Positions 7,875-16,062 are shown, counted from the stretch's first letter. The stretch: DNA of 64,000 nt from Pseudobutyrivibrio xylanivorans DSM 14809 (GCF_900141825.1 NZ_FQYQ01000001.1:344047-408046); one strand, 5' to 3'. The notes: generated from the sequence alone by a model not told the origin. Numbers and translations: made by a program.

Positions 7875-8226
7875 GGTATATACAGGTAGTGATTATTTGA
7901 GACTAGCGAAAAATGAAGCAGAGGCAAGAAAAATGTTCATTAAAATGCTGAGTGAAAATGAGAGTGAAAATAACATTATCTATGTTGTTACAGAGCCAGA
8001 GCAGCTTGATATTTTACCAGATAACGCAGTCAGGATTCTTGTTAAAACAGACATAGAAACAATAAAAGAAAGATTCAGAGAAAGGATGCATGGGACCCTG
8101 CCTAGGCCTGTGGAGATGATGCTTGAGAGAAAGCATGGAATGTTTGATAACGAGAAGGTTGAGTTTGTTTTCGATGGAGTATCTGGTGATACAGATAGCT
8201 TATGTGATGCACTTGAAGCTATGTAG
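7795..8226 (+). CDS. Small P-loop nucleotide kinase-like protein
   Basis: This is a 143-residue cytoplasmic protein starting after AAGGAGG. The Walker A motif GENCSGKST sits at residues 7-15. A strand ending IIYVVTEPEQ stands where the Walker B or substrate region is expected, and FRERMHG with later arginines resembles the lid of adenylate- or guanylate-kinase-like folds. It is shorter than typical nucleoside monophosphate kinases. The substrate is unknown. It overlaps the small gene upstream by 80 bp and is followed after 21 bp by a small membrane protein, so a short operon is likely. Confidence 0.75.
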   Translation: MVLGIIGENCSGKSTLAKEINQRLNAKVYTGSDYLRLAKNEAEARKMFIKMLSENESENNIIYVVTEPEQLDILPDNAVRILVKTDIETIKERFRERMHGTLPRPVEMMLERKHGMFDNEKVEFVFDGVSGDTDSLCDALEAM

Positions 8227-8247
8227 CATTATCTGGAGGAATAAGTA

Positions 8248-8523
8248 ATGAGAGAATTTATAGATTTTAGTGTAAGTGCTCTTCCATGGATAGCAATCGG
8301 ATTATTTATTGTAATGTCGTGTATACAAGCTAAAGCCATGGCTGATGGTAAGGAACTAGGCAGAGCCTTCAGCTGTGCTGCCTGGTTTCCTGCAATGGTA
8401 TTCTTTATTCTTGAAATTTCAGAAATGCAAGATGGAGATACATCTAGTGGTACAACTTGGTTGATTTTGGGTATAATCAATATTATTCTTAATTATGTGG
8501 ACAGAGAGAAAGATGAAACGTGA
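8248..8523 (+). CDS. Small membrane protein of unknown function
   Basis: The 91-residue protein follows a good ribosome site (CTGGAGGAA). It has three hydrophobic segments, at about residues 8-28, 40-57 and 68-83, with short polar loops. It shows no recognisable motif. It is placed between the P-loop protein and a membrane-anchored hydrolase, and all three are tightly spaced on the same strand. Confidence 0.6.
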   Translation: MREFIDFSVSALPWIAIGLFIVMSCIQAKAMADGKELGRAFSCAAWFPAMVFFILEISEMQDGDTSSGTTWLILGIINIILNYVDREKDET

Positions 8524-8567
8524 AATCTTTCACTCTTAGGAGGACAAAATGACACATAAAGGAGACA

Positions 8568-9626
8568 GTGATGTTTGTTTGGATTTGTTTAATAATATTG
8601 GTTGAGGTTCTTACATTTGGGTTTACAAATAAAAAACTGAAAGCTGCAGGTAAAAGAGGCATTAGAATTTTGGCAAATATAGGATTTATTCTTATTTTAT
8701 TGGTTACACTGCGCTGTGCCCTCTTTCCACCTGTAGGGGAAATGCCTACCAATGGGCAGTATGAAATAACATCTAATGAATATTGGCTTGAGGAAGACAG
8801 GGTAGATCCTTATTTGGAAAGTGGAGACAAGAGAGTCCTTTGGGTAAGAGAATGGAAGCCAGTGGACTGTGATGAGGAGAAACCTGTAGTAATTGCTTCC
8901 CATGGTTCTTGTGGCTCTATTGATAATAACAGGTCGATGTACAGAGAGCTGGCAAGTAACGGATATACGGTATTGGCTGTAGCTCACTACGGTCAGTCGG
9001 CATCTTTTGTATTTGAAGATGGCAAAAGCACAGGCCCAAGTATGATTTTTATAAAGCAGATGACATCACTAGATCCTGAAAATAATCCAGAGGAAGCATT
9101 TGAGGTTTACAAGGAATGGATGGATATTCGTACCACTGACCTGAATACTGTCATGGATGATTACAACAACAAAAATGGTAAAACTGAATTTGTTGCTATG
9201 GGGCATTCCCTTGGCGGAAGTGCAGCCTATGCTATGGCAAGAATCAGAAGTGACGTGATAGGTGTTGTAGCTCTTGAGTCACCATTCATGTATGACATTG
9301 AAGGTGTTGAAAACGGTAAATACGTATTTAATCAGGAAGATTATAATGTGCCACTTTTAAACATCTACTCAGACTCAGTCTACCCACATCTTTTTGAGGC
9401 TGATTTTTCCGAATATGCCAATAATAAATTATTTTTAGAGCGTTCGAACGAACAGTACACAACTATCCATTACGAGGGTGTGGGACACATGGGACTTTGC
9501 GACTTATCACGACAGTCACCAATCTTAGCAGCTATGTTTAGTGGTGGCTTCCAGAAAGTAAATGCCAGAATACAGCTGGATACTCTAAATAAAGATTGCC
9601 TGGAATGGATAGAAAACATTAGATAA
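8568..9626 (+). CDS. Membrane-anchored alpha/beta hydrolase
   Basis: This is a 352-residue protein. Two N-terminal hydrophobic segments (about residues 1-17 and 31-52) anchor it, and the rest is an alpha/beta-hydrolase domain probably outside the membrane. The oxyanion strand reads VVIASHGSCGS. The nucleophile is S214 in GHSLGG, and the late histidine is probably in YEGVGHMGL. The arrangement resembles platelet-activating-factor acetylhydrolase or dienelactone-hydrolase-like esterases. The substrate is unknown. The chosen ATG has its own AGGAG. A better-spaced AGGAGG upstream serves ATG 8549, which opens only an 18-codon out-of-frame peptide ending inside this gene, a possible leader that could couple translation. 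Confidence 0.85.
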   Translation: MMFVWICLIILVEVLTFGFTNKKLKAAGKRGIRILANIGFILILLVTLRCALFPPVGEMPTNGQYEITSNEYWLEEDRVDPYLESGDKRVLWVREWKPVDCDEEKPVVIASHGSCGSIDNNRSMYRELASNGYTVLAVAHYGQSASFVFEDGKSTGPSMIFIKQMTSLDPENNPEEAFEVYKEWMDIRTTDLNTVMDDYNNKNGKTEFVAMGHSLGGSAAYAMARIRSDVIGVVALESPFMYDIEGVENGKYVFNQEDYNVPLLNIYSDSVYPHLFEADFSEYANNKLFLERSNEQYTTIHYEGVGHMGLCDLSRQSPILAAMFSGGFQKVNARIQLDTLNKDCLEWIENIR

Positions 9627-9651
9627 TAAAATTTTGTGGAGAAGTAAACAA

Positions 9652-10341
9652 ATGAAAACAATTGGACTTATAGGTGGAATGAGTTGGGAAAGCACAATCC
9701 CATATTACAAGATAATCAATGAGTATGTTGGAAATGAGCTTGGTGGCTTACATAATGCCAGAATCATTCTTTTCAGTGTAGAGTTTAGTGAGCTTGAGAA
9801 TTACATGTCAGCAGGTGAATGGGATAAGATTGAAAAGATTCTTTCAGATGCAGCAGTAAAGCTTCAGGCTGCTGGTGCTGAAGTCATTCTTATTTGCACT
9901 AACACTATGCATAAGATGTTTTCAAGCATAAAAGAGAAAGTTAATGTTCCAATGATTCACATAGCTGATGCCACAGGAGATCAGTTGGAGAAAGATGGCT
10001 TCAAAAAGGTGGCTCTCCTTGGAACAAAATATACAATGACAGAAGACTTCTATAAATCCAGATTAATAGATAGAGGTTTTGAAGTGCTGATTCCAAATGA
10101 GGAAGACATCGAAACTGTAAATGATGTTATTTTTGATGAGCTTTGCTGTGGAATCATAAATGAAAAATCTAGAGATGCTTATTCTTTAATAATTGAAAAA
10201 TTAAAGGCACAGGGAGCAGAAGCAGTCATTCTTGGATGTACAGAAATTGGAGGTCTCATCAGACAGGAAGATTCTGTCCTTCCAATCTTTGATACCACTG
10301 TAATTCATGCTGAGAGTGCTGCAAGATTTGCTGTGTCCTAG
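9652..10341 (+). CDS. Aspartate/glutamate racemase family protein
   Basis: This is a 229-residue cytoplasmic enzyme of the Asp/Glu/hydantoin racemase family, which interconverts amino acid enantiomers with two cysteines and no cofactor. It begins MKTIGLIGGMSWEST, the classic N-terminus of RacX/YgeA-type racemases. Both catalytic cysteines are present, C82 in ICTNTMHK and C196 in ILGCTEIGGL. The ATG at 9652 is chosen over a TTG at 9634 because GGAGAAG is well spaced only from the ATG and the family begins there. The exact amino acid substrate cannot be read from the sequence. The gene lies 25 bp after the hydrolase and 25 bp before the CAT-like gene. Confidence 0.9.
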   Translation: MKTIGLIGGMSWESTIPYYKIINEYVGNELGGLHNARIILFSVEFSELENYMSAGEWDKIEKILSDAAVKLQAAGAEVILICTNTMHKMFSSIKEKVNVPMIHIADATGDQLEKDGFKKVALLGTKYTMTEDFYKSRLIDRGFEVLIPNEEDIETVNDVIFDELCCGIINEKSRDAYSLIIEKLKAQGAEAVILGCTEIGGLIRQEDSVLPIFDTTVIHAESAARFAVS

Positions 10342-10366
10342 ACTTGAAATAAGAGGGAAATAAAAA

Positions 10367-11026
10367 ATGAATTACAAAATTATTGATAAAGAAAAATATT
10401 ACAGACATGGTGTCTTTCGACATTTCATGGAGGACTGTAAGTGCTCAACATCAATTACTGCAAAGATTGATGTGACTGAGCTTGTAAATTATTCAAAGCA
10501 TACAGATACTAGATTCTACATTAATTTCTTGTATCTGTTATCAAAGGTTTTAAACTCTAGAGACGATTATAAAATGGGATTTTTATGGGAAAGTGGAGAC
10601 TTGATTTGCTATGAAACAGTGAATCCTATTCAGTACATTTTTCATGAGGATACAGAGACCTGTACACCGGTTTATACCACCTACTATGAAAACTATGAGA
10701 CATTCTACGTAAATGCGATAAAAGATGTTGAAAACGCAAAGGAAACAAGAGAGTATCAATTAGATATGATGAATCATCCAAATTGGTTTGATGCATCATA
10801 CATTTCATGGCTTTCATATGATGCTTTACATGTTGAACTTTCAGATGGATATCCGCACTTTGCACCTATTATTAATTGGGGCAAGTACAGCCAGCAGGAT
10901 GGAAGATTTATGATGCCACTGACAGTTAGGTTGAATCATGCTATTGCAGACGGTTATTTAGTTTCATTGGTATATAGACTTTTGGAGAAGGAAATAGCTT
11001 CTTTTTGCAGAGGTAATAAGGAATGA
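10367..11026 (+). CDS. Chloramphenicol acetyltransferase-like (CAT fold) protein
   Basis: The 219-residue protein has the length and fold pattern of type A chloramphenicol acetyltransferases, which form trimers and transfer acetyl from acetyl-CoA. The catalytic histidine is H191 in NHAIADGY, matching the usual HHxxxDG except that the first histidine is Asn. The early segment RHFMEDCKCSTSITAKID also matches the family. Actual drug resistance is uncertain, because many chromosomal CAT-like proteins in gut Firmicutes have other acceptors. AGAGGG precedes the ATG. The stop overlaps the start of a GNAT fragment in ATGA. Confidence 0.85.
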   Translation: MNYKIIDKEKYYRHGVFRHFMEDCKCSTSITAKIDVTELVNYSKHTDTRFYINFLYLLSKVLNSRDDYKMGFLWESGDLICYETVNPIQYIFHEDTETCTPVYTTYYENYETFYVNAIKDVENAKETREYQLDMMNHPNWFDASYISWLSYDALHVELSDGYPHFAPIINWGKYSQQDGRFMMPLTVRLNHAIADGYLVSLVYRLLEKEIASFCRGNKE

Positions 11027-11214
11027 GAATAGAGACAGATAAAAACATAGGATATGTGCAGTTGGTTCCAATTGGAGAAGATAAATTGGAGATTGGTTAC
11101 CATGTTGCAAAACCATTTACCAGAAATGGATATGCTACTACCTACCAGAAGCATATTGGGATAGGTAGTAGGAAAAATTGGATTTTTTACTATCTGAAAA
11201 GCTTTTCTTCATGA
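11023..11214 (+). pseudogene. GNAT acetyltransferase remnant, truncated at array 2
   Basis: Only about 40 residues are GNAT-like: GYVQLVPIG and LEIGYHVAKPFTRNGYAT match the central beta-strand and acetyl-CoA binding motif A region. The usual N-terminal 60-70 residues and the whole C-terminal half are missing. The fragment starts in a 4-bp overlap with the CAT-like gene. Its last 25 codons or so are translated from the first unit of the inverted-repeat array, so the array has replaced the rest of the gene. It is probably non-functional. Confidence 0.7.
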
Positions 11215-11367
11215 AGGTGGTAATTTTTGACTTATATATTACTACTTGTATTGATTTTTCATTTTTAGGTAGTAAAAAGTTACTACCTGTATTCATTCCT
11301 CGTAGATAGGTAGTAAAAAATCTAAAAAAATGTACTACCTAATTCAATTAGTAGGTCACAGGTAGTA
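11136..11367. repeat. Array 2: five inverted-repeat units with 52/41-bp period
   Basis: The motif TACTACCT, or a one-base variant, starts at 11136, 11188, 11240, 11281 and 11333. Its reverse complement AGGTAGTA, or a one-base variant, starts at 11163, 11215, 11267, 11308 and 11360. Each pair encloses exactly 19 bases. The gaps between units are 17, 17, 6 and 17 bases, so one step is shorter by 11 bp, close to one helical turn. Sequence between the arms is not conserved apart from A-rich runs after the right arm. The architecture matches array 1, but the motif is unrelated. The array cuts off a GNAT gene and lies about 130 bp before an XRE regulator. Confidence 0.85.
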
Positions 11368-11494
11368 ATTACAAAGGGGTTTGCCTAAAAAGAGGTCTAA
11401 CTAAAGACTAAATATCGGAATTAAACTCTACTCTGAGTAGGTAGCCTTATCAGATCCGCTGATTTATCCTTTAATCAGAGGAGGTAAAAAGATA

Positions 11495-12103
11495 ATGAAC
11501 CAATATGTTACAGGAGCAGTTATTAAGGAACTGCGAGAAAAAAATAAGATTACCCAGAGTCAGTTAGCAGAAACTTTGGGAGTCAGTGATAAGGCTATTT
11601 CAAAGTGGGAGACTGGAAAAGGTTATCCTGACATAACATTGCTTGAACCCATAGCAGAAGTATTTCGTATTTCCGTTACAGAGCTTATTTCAGGAAGTAC
11701 AGTCAGTAATGTGAATGTATCCGCAAATATGCTTAAGTCATTATTTTATGTATGTCCGGTTTGTGGAAATGTGATTCATAGCATGGGACAATCTGTTATC
11801 ACCTGCCATGGAGTAACACTTCAACCGGAGGATGCAGATAAGCCTGATGAAAATCATAAGATTTCAGTTGAGCGAGTTGAAGATGAATACTTTGTTCACA
11901 TCGAGCATGAAATGACAAAGAATCATTACATTTCATTTATTGCAGCAGTATCTTCAGATGGAATCCAGATGATTAAGCTTTATCCAGAAGGTAATCCTGA
12001 GGTTAGATTTAAGATAGCTGGGGTTAAAAAGATAATATTCTACTGTAACAAGGACGGGCTATTCCAGAAAGATTTGATTTCGTCCCCCAAAAACAGGGAA
12101 TAG
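11495..12103 (+). CDS. XRE-family regulator with desulfoferrodoxin-like C-terminal domain
   Basis: The 202-residue protein starts after AGAGGAGG. Residues 5-65 form a Cro/CI-type helix-turn-helix (QSQLAETLGVSDKAISKWE). A CPVCGNVIHSMG segment at about 88-100 follows. A domain resembling superoxide reductase (desulfoferrodoxin) runs from about residue 120 to the end, with IEHEMTKNHYISFI. In superoxide reductases the iron is held by four His and one Cys, the last two in CNxHG. Here that motif reads YCNKDGLF, so the final histidine is Asp. The protein may sense iron or oxidative stress rather than reduce superoxide (inference). It stands directly downstream of array 2. Confidence 0.82.
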   Translation: MNQYVTGAVIKELREKNKITQSQLAETLGVSDKAISKWETGKGYPDITLLEPIAEVFRISVTELISGSTVSNVNVSANMLKSLFYVCPVCGNVIHSMGQSVITCHGVTLQPEDADKPDENHKISVERVEDEYFVHIEHEMTKNHYISFIAAVSSDGIQMIKLYPEGNPEVRFKIAGVKKIIFYCNKDGLFQKDLISSPKNRE

Positions 12104-12150
12104 ATACTATTTCAATGTAACATAAAACAATTTTAGCAAGGAGCGGAGTT

Positions 12151-12657
12151 ATGATTGTGATAGTTAATACTACAGATAACAAAGAAATATCAGCGCTGAT
12201 ACAGACTGATTTAGAAGAGAAAAAAGTGGAGTATAAGATTTTTGAGGCTGACACTATGAACATTAGCCCTTGTTTGGGTTGCAACTATTGTTGGCTTAAA
12301 ACTCCAGGAAATTGCATGATTAATGATGATTATGAGCAGATTGTAAAGTTGTTGGCAAAGGGAGGTCAAATGTGGGTAATATCTGATACAGCACTGGGAT
12401 TTATTAATCATAAGGGAAAAAATATTTATGACAGATTGATGCCAATAGTTACCATGAATCTTGAGTTCAGAGATAAGTTGATGCGCCATATTATGAGATA
12501 TGATACAAGACCGGATGTAGGTGTTATTTTCCAAGGGGAAGCAGATAAGGAGTTCCTGGATACCTGGAATAAAAAGGTAGCATCAAATATGAATAGTGAG
12601 CCACTTGGCGTATATGAGGTTAATGAAATTAGGGAGGCAATAGCATGCATGCAGTAA
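12151..12657 (+). CDS. Flavodoxin-like NAD(P)H-dependent oxidoreductase
   Basis: The 168-residue protein resembles the NADPH-dependent FMN reductase/flavodoxin-fold family. An N-terminal strand (MIVIVNTT) is followed by the characteristic segment CLGCNYCWLKTPGNCMINDD, present in iron-sulfur flavoprotein-like and quinone reductase-like members. It is somewhat shorter than usual and its phosphate loop near the N-terminus is degenerate. AAGGAGCGGAG precedes the ATG. Its stop overlaps the start of a second flavodoxin-fold gene by 13 bp, so the two are co-translated and may form a heterodimer or act in sequence (inference). Confidence 0.75.
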   Translation: MIVIVNTTDNKEISALIQTDLEEKKVEYKIFEADTMNISPCLGCNYCWLKTPGNCMINDDYEQIVKLLAKGGQMWVISDTALGFINHKGKNIYDRLMPIVTMNLEFRDKLMRHIMRYDTRPDVGVIFQGEADKEFLDTWNKKVASNMNSEPLGVYEVNEIREAIACMQ

Positions 12658-13295
12658 TTATAAATGGCAGTCCTAGAATTCAAAAGAATAGCAATACTGA
12701 TAAGATATTACAAAAATTCACAGCAGGTTTCTGTAAAGCAGGAAATACATTTGAATTGTATTCATTATCCGATAGAAATATTTGGGATGATGCAAGATTA
12801 GCTTTTGATAATAATGATAACATTATTTTTGCATTACCTTTATTTGTAGAGTGTGTACCTGGCTTGATGTTGGAGTTTTTAGAAACATTATCTTCTAAGA
12901 ATTCAGATACAAAATTATCTTTTATACTTCAAAGCGGTTTCGCAGAAGGAGCTCAGCTTAGAGTAGGAGAAAAATATTTGGAGATTCTTACAGAAAAACT
13001 GAACTGTACATACGGAGGAACCCTCACAAAGGGAAACAATTTTGGTATCCGTGTATTTGAGGGAGCTGAAAGAGATAGAATCACAGAGCCATACAAAGAA
13101 ATGGGTGAGTTATTTGCTGAAGAAGGTGATTTCTTCGACGAGAAATTCAAGACCTTTACCGGACCTGAAATGTATCCACTACCACTTCGATTATTCATAG
13201 ACCTCTTGTTTAAAACAAGTGCTAAAAAGGCATATCAGAAAATAGCACAACAGTGGGGCTGTGATAAACCATTGGAATATCAGCCTTATGCATAA
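12645..13295 (+). CDS. NAD(P)H-dependent FMN reductase family protein
   Basis: This 216-residue flavodoxin-fold protein begins MHAVIINGSPRIQKNSNTDK, the typical FMN phosphate-binding opening (NGSPR). NIIFALPLFVECVPGLMLEFLE matches the second flavin-contact loop of this family, where the usual tyrosine is replaced. The C-terminal 40 residues are more variable. Together with the overlapping upstream gene it forms a two-gene redox unit. Substrates are unknown. Confidence 0.75.
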   Translation: MHAVIINGSPRIQKNSNTDKILQKFTAGFCKAGNTFELYSLSDRNIWDDARLAFDNNDNIIFALPLFVECVPGLMLEFLETLSSKNSDTKLSFILQSGFAEGAQLRVGEKYLEILTEKLNCTYGGTLTKGNNFGIRVFEGAERDRITEPYKEMGELFAEEGDFFDEKFKTFTGPEMYPLPLRLFIDLLFKTSAKKAYQKIAQQWGCDKPLEYQPYA

Positions 13296-13389
13296 AAATA
13301 TTACATTTTCAGCAGTAGTGTTTAATGCTATCATTGGGGTATATGTTTTGCTAGAAAAATTTGATGAAGATAGGAGAATTTTTATAGGT

Positions 13390-14229
13390 ATGCGAGTAAA
13401 TGATAGCTGTGCAAAGTGTATGTATGACCGACAATGTGCTAAAACTGACAATAAGGAGTATCTTTCTGAGATAAAAAAGCTCCTTGATAATAGACCAGAG
13501 GATATAACTAGCGCTGAGCTCAATATGGAGTTTAATAGACTTCATGAGAAATATATTGGAGAGCTGCCAGATTTTAAAGATGAAAAGAAGCAGTTTAATG
13601 ATTTGGTTCTATCTATGGAATCGGATTTACGTAAAGAAATAGAGGCAAGTGAAGATCCTCTTGCAACATCTATTATTATGGCAAGAATCGGGAATTATAT
13701 CGATTTTCCTGTACTTGATAATGTGGATCCTGATGAGTTCCTGCAGCTGTTTGATAATACGCAAATACGAAATGATGAAATAGATGTCTATCATTCATTT
13801 TGTAAGCAATGTGCCGAGGCAAAGAGCTTTTTACTTCTCACAGATAATTGCGGTGAGATAGTATTGGATAAGCTGATGTTGGAGCAGCTGAAAAAACGAT
13901 TCCCCAATATGGAATTAACTGTAATGGTTAGAGGCGAAGATGTTTCAAATGATGCTACCATGGAAGATGCCACTTATGTTGGTATAGATAAGGTTGCAAA
14001 GGTAATTACGAATGGAAGAAAAATGGCAGGAACAGTGTATGAACTTGTTTCTGATGAGGCAAGGGAAGCAATTGATAATGCAGATGTAATATTATCAAAG
14101 GGGCAGGCTAACTTTGAGTCATTTTCGGGTGATGGCCGTCATGCCTTCTATACATTTTTATGTAAGTGCCAGTTATTTATAAATAGATTTCAAGTGCCTA
14201 AATTTACAGGAATGCTTGTGGAAGAATAA
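13390..14229 (+). CDS. DUF89 / ARMT1-like protein (damage-control phosphatase family)
   Basis: This is a protein of about 279 residues of the DUF89 family, metal-dependent phosphatases thought to remove damaged phosphometabolites. It begins MRVNDSCAKCMYDRQ, the usual cysteine-containing N-terminus. The central LLLTDNCGEIVLDKLMLEQL carries the conserved Asp-Asn and Glu of the metal site. A frame open from 13261 overlaps the previous gene, but ATG 13390 fits the family start; its AGGAG lies a rather long 13 bases upstream, so the start is moderately certain. The gene is followed after 20 bp by a DUF1653 gene on the same strand. Confidence 0.8.
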   Translation: MRVNDSCAKCMYDRQCAKTDNKEYLSEIKKLLDNRPEDITSAELNMEFNRLHEKYIGELPDFKDEKKQFNDLVLSMESDLRKEIEASEDPLATSIIMARIGNYIDFPVLDNVDPDEFLQLFDNTQIRNDEIDVYHSFCKQCAEAKSFLLLTDNCGEIVLDKLMLEQLKKRFPNMELTVMVRGEDVSNDATMEDATYVGIDKVAKVITNGRKMAGTVYELVSDEAREAIDNADVILSKGQANFESFSGDGRHAFYTFLCKCQLFINRFQVPKFTGMLVEE

Positions 14230-14249
14230 AACAAACATAGGAGAATAAA

Positions 14250-14495
14250 ATGCAAGAATTAGTATTACACAGAGTGTATAAGCACTTTAAAGGTGATTAT
14301 TATTTAGTGGAAGATGTTGCCCGCGATTCTGAAACACAGGAAGAAATGGTTGTATATCGCAAGCTTTATGATGATGGCTCTCTATGGGTCAGACCTAAGG
14401 AGATGTTTCTATCTGAAGTAGATCACGAAAAGTATCCTGAAGTGAAACAGAAGTATAGATTTGAACTTCAGGAAATTGCAAGCAAAAAGCATTAG
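14250..14495 (+). CDS. DUF1653 family protein
   Basis: This small 81-residue cytoplasmic protein has the full DUF1653 pattern: [16 protein letters not shown], then [20 protein letters not shown] and [11 protein letters not shown]. The family is widespread and usually a single domain. Its function is unknown. AGGAGAA precedes the ATG. It is probably co-transcribed with the DUF89 gene. Confidence 0.9.
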   Translation: MQELVLHRVYKHFKGDYYLVEDVARDSETQEEMVVYRKLYDDGSLWVRPKEMFLSEVDHEKYPEVKQKYRFELQEIASKKH

Positions 14496-14610
14496 GCAAA
14501 TTTATATCATTCATATATAAATGATAAAAAAGGTTTCTAATCCGACAGTTTGAGTTTTTTATTGATATCATACCAAAGTCGGTTATTGGTTTATAGAGTA
14601 TGAAAAAGAG
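14496..14610. terminator. Possible termination region between convergent genes
   Basis: The region contains a short inverted repeat (ATCATT with AATGAT, about 14507-14526) followed by six A. A longer imperfect stem pairs CCGAC near 14542 with GTCGG near 14578 around a T-rich loop. Either could end transcription from one or both sides. Confidence is low because neither has a perfect stem with a clean T-run. Confidence 0.35.
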
Positions 14611-14615
14611 CTTGA

Positions 14616-15902
14616 TTAAGACTGTAGCTTTTTCAGGTATTCCTTATTAACATACATCTTTTCATCAGCAGATTTGAAGACAGGTGCAACACTACCTTCA
14701 TTGTCATAGCGGGACATACCACAGGCTATAACAATGCCGCCTTTCTTTACTGCTTCCAGATTGGATTCGGTGAAATAATTTAATAATTCATCAATGTGCT
14801 CATAGTCCTCCCCTTGGGAGATGGCAATGAATTCATCACCGCCAATGCGGAAAACAGGACTATGTTTAAATTTGGTGCATATAATTTTACATGCTTCACA
14901 AATATAATTATCTCCAGCCTGATGGCCTAATGTGTCATTTATGGTTTTAAGATTATTGACATCGAATATCGTAATTGCGAATTGAACCCATCCTTTTTCA
15001 GAAATTGATTTATTTAGCTTGCTTTCAAATTCAACATAGGCAGCCTTATTTCTAATTCCAGTCAGAGCATCTATGTTGGCTCTGTTCTGTGCATTTTCAA
15101 GTTTTCTGTTATATTCTTCCTTAATTGTCATTGCGTCGGTAATATCCTGACATAAACCAAGCAGGCAGATTCTTCCAGAAGCATCCATGAATTTAAGTTT
15201 TGTAGTCTGGAAGCGACGCATATTTCCCTCAGCATCAGGAACATCTTCGAAAAATATATAAGGCTTATCCATGGACATGGCTTTTTTATCATCATCTACA
15301 AAATGTTGAGCGGTATTTCTATCAAATATTTCAAAGTCGGTAAGTCCACATACATCTTCCGGTGTTTCTTTAACTGCATAGTCTGCAAAGGCCTGGTTGC
15401 AGGCAATGTATTTTCCCGTACTAACATCCTTTGAAAAAGTCATGGCAGGCATATTTGAAAGAAGTGATGAGACAGACTCCTGCAAATCCATAATCTTTTG
15501 AGTAACCTGATCTCCAGCTTCTGTATACCATACATGAACAAGATGTACGTCGTTACCCATATCAACACATTTCCCAATTGCATGCATAACTTTATAGTTA
15601 GCAGAGGAATCTGTTCCCGCTGTACGTGAACGGTAAATTATGTCATAGGTGCCACTATTCATCAATGAACGATATGCTTCAGAGTCAATTCTGGAAACAT
15701 CTGCAGGGTCGATATTATGGTAGACATTTTTGCGCAAAGCATCATAGGCTTGAGATTGATTCTCAAACCCAAAGGTTTTGCAATATCCGTCAGAGAGTAC
15801 CAAGACGACAACCTTATCTTCTATAAATTGATAAATTGCCAGTGCATGAGGTAATCTCTCATAAGCATTTTGGATTTCATCGCTGAATTTAAATATTTCC
15901 AT
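14616..15902 (-). CDS. PAS-domain diguanylate cyclase (GGDEF)
   Basis: The 428-residue cytoplasmic protein has two PAS-like sensory regions, at about residues 10-120 and 135-255, and a GGDEF domain at about 265-428. The active-site motif reads RIGGDEF, and GIRNKAAYVEFE opens the domain in the usual way (LTGIRNK for LTGLxNR). It should make cyclic di-GMP from GTP. It has no membrane segment or EAL domain, so the input is a cytoplasmic signal. The gene is read opposite to its neighbours and shares the 160-bp intergenic region with the PRT-like gene. Confidence 0.92.
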   Translation of the reverse strand: MEIFKFSDEIQNAYERLPHALAIYQFIEDKVVVLVLSDGYCKTFGFENQSQAYDALRKNVYHNIDPADVSRIDSEAYRSLMNSGTYDIIYRSRTAGTDSSANYKVMHAIGKCVDMGNDVHLVHVWYTEAGDQVTQKIMDLQESVSSLLSNMPAMTFSKDVSTGKYIACNQAFADYAVKETPEDVCGLTDFEIFDRNTAQHFVDDDKKAMSMDKPYIFFEDVPDAEGNMRRFQTTKLKFMDASGRICLLGLCQDITDAMTIKEEYNRKLENAQNRANIDALTGIRNKAAYVEFESKLNKSISEKGWVQFAITIFDVNNLKTINDTLGHQAGDNYICEACKIICTKFKHSPVFRIGGDEFIAISQGEDYEHIDELLNYFTESNLEAVKKGGIVIACGMSRYDNEGSVAPVFKSADEKMYVNKEYLKKLQS

Positions 15903-15988
15903 ATTACCCCCACATCATGAGTAATTTTACAACACAAAATTAAATTTTTTGTGAAGATAAAAAATTCACACTTTTAATTTTCAGTGTA

Positions 15989-15997
15989 TGATATAAT
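15989..15997 (+). promoter_or_regulatory. Extended -10 promoter of the PRT-like gene
   Basis: The element is TGATATAAT, an extended -10 (TGnTATAAT), 66 bp before the PRT-like gene. No -35 at ideal spacing was found. The same core, TGATATAAT, recurs before the genes at 38993 and 44942. Confidence 0.6.
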
Positions 15998-16062
15998 AAC
16001 TTTGCTAGAAAGAATTTTGTACATGGGGTTATTAATTCGGCGTTAATAAAAAGGGGGTTACT

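Noticed and set aside
7617..8226. Toxin-antitoxin pair
   Set aside because: The overlap and sizes are suggestive, but neither product shows a known toxin or antitoxin motif; the P-loop protein looks like a nucleotide kinase.
8549..8605. 18-codon frame before the hydrolase
   Set aside because: It has a good AGGAGG but no recognisable product. It may be a leader but is too short to claim as a gene.
10367..11026. Clear antibiotic resistance call for the CAT-like gene
   Set aside because: The catalytic His-x3-Asp-Gly is present but the first His of the motif is Asn, and many chromosomal CAT-like proteins are not resistance enzymes.
13261..13389. Upstream extension of the DUF89 frame
   Set aside because: It overlaps the previous flavodoxin-like gene and the extra residues do not resemble the family N-terminus.
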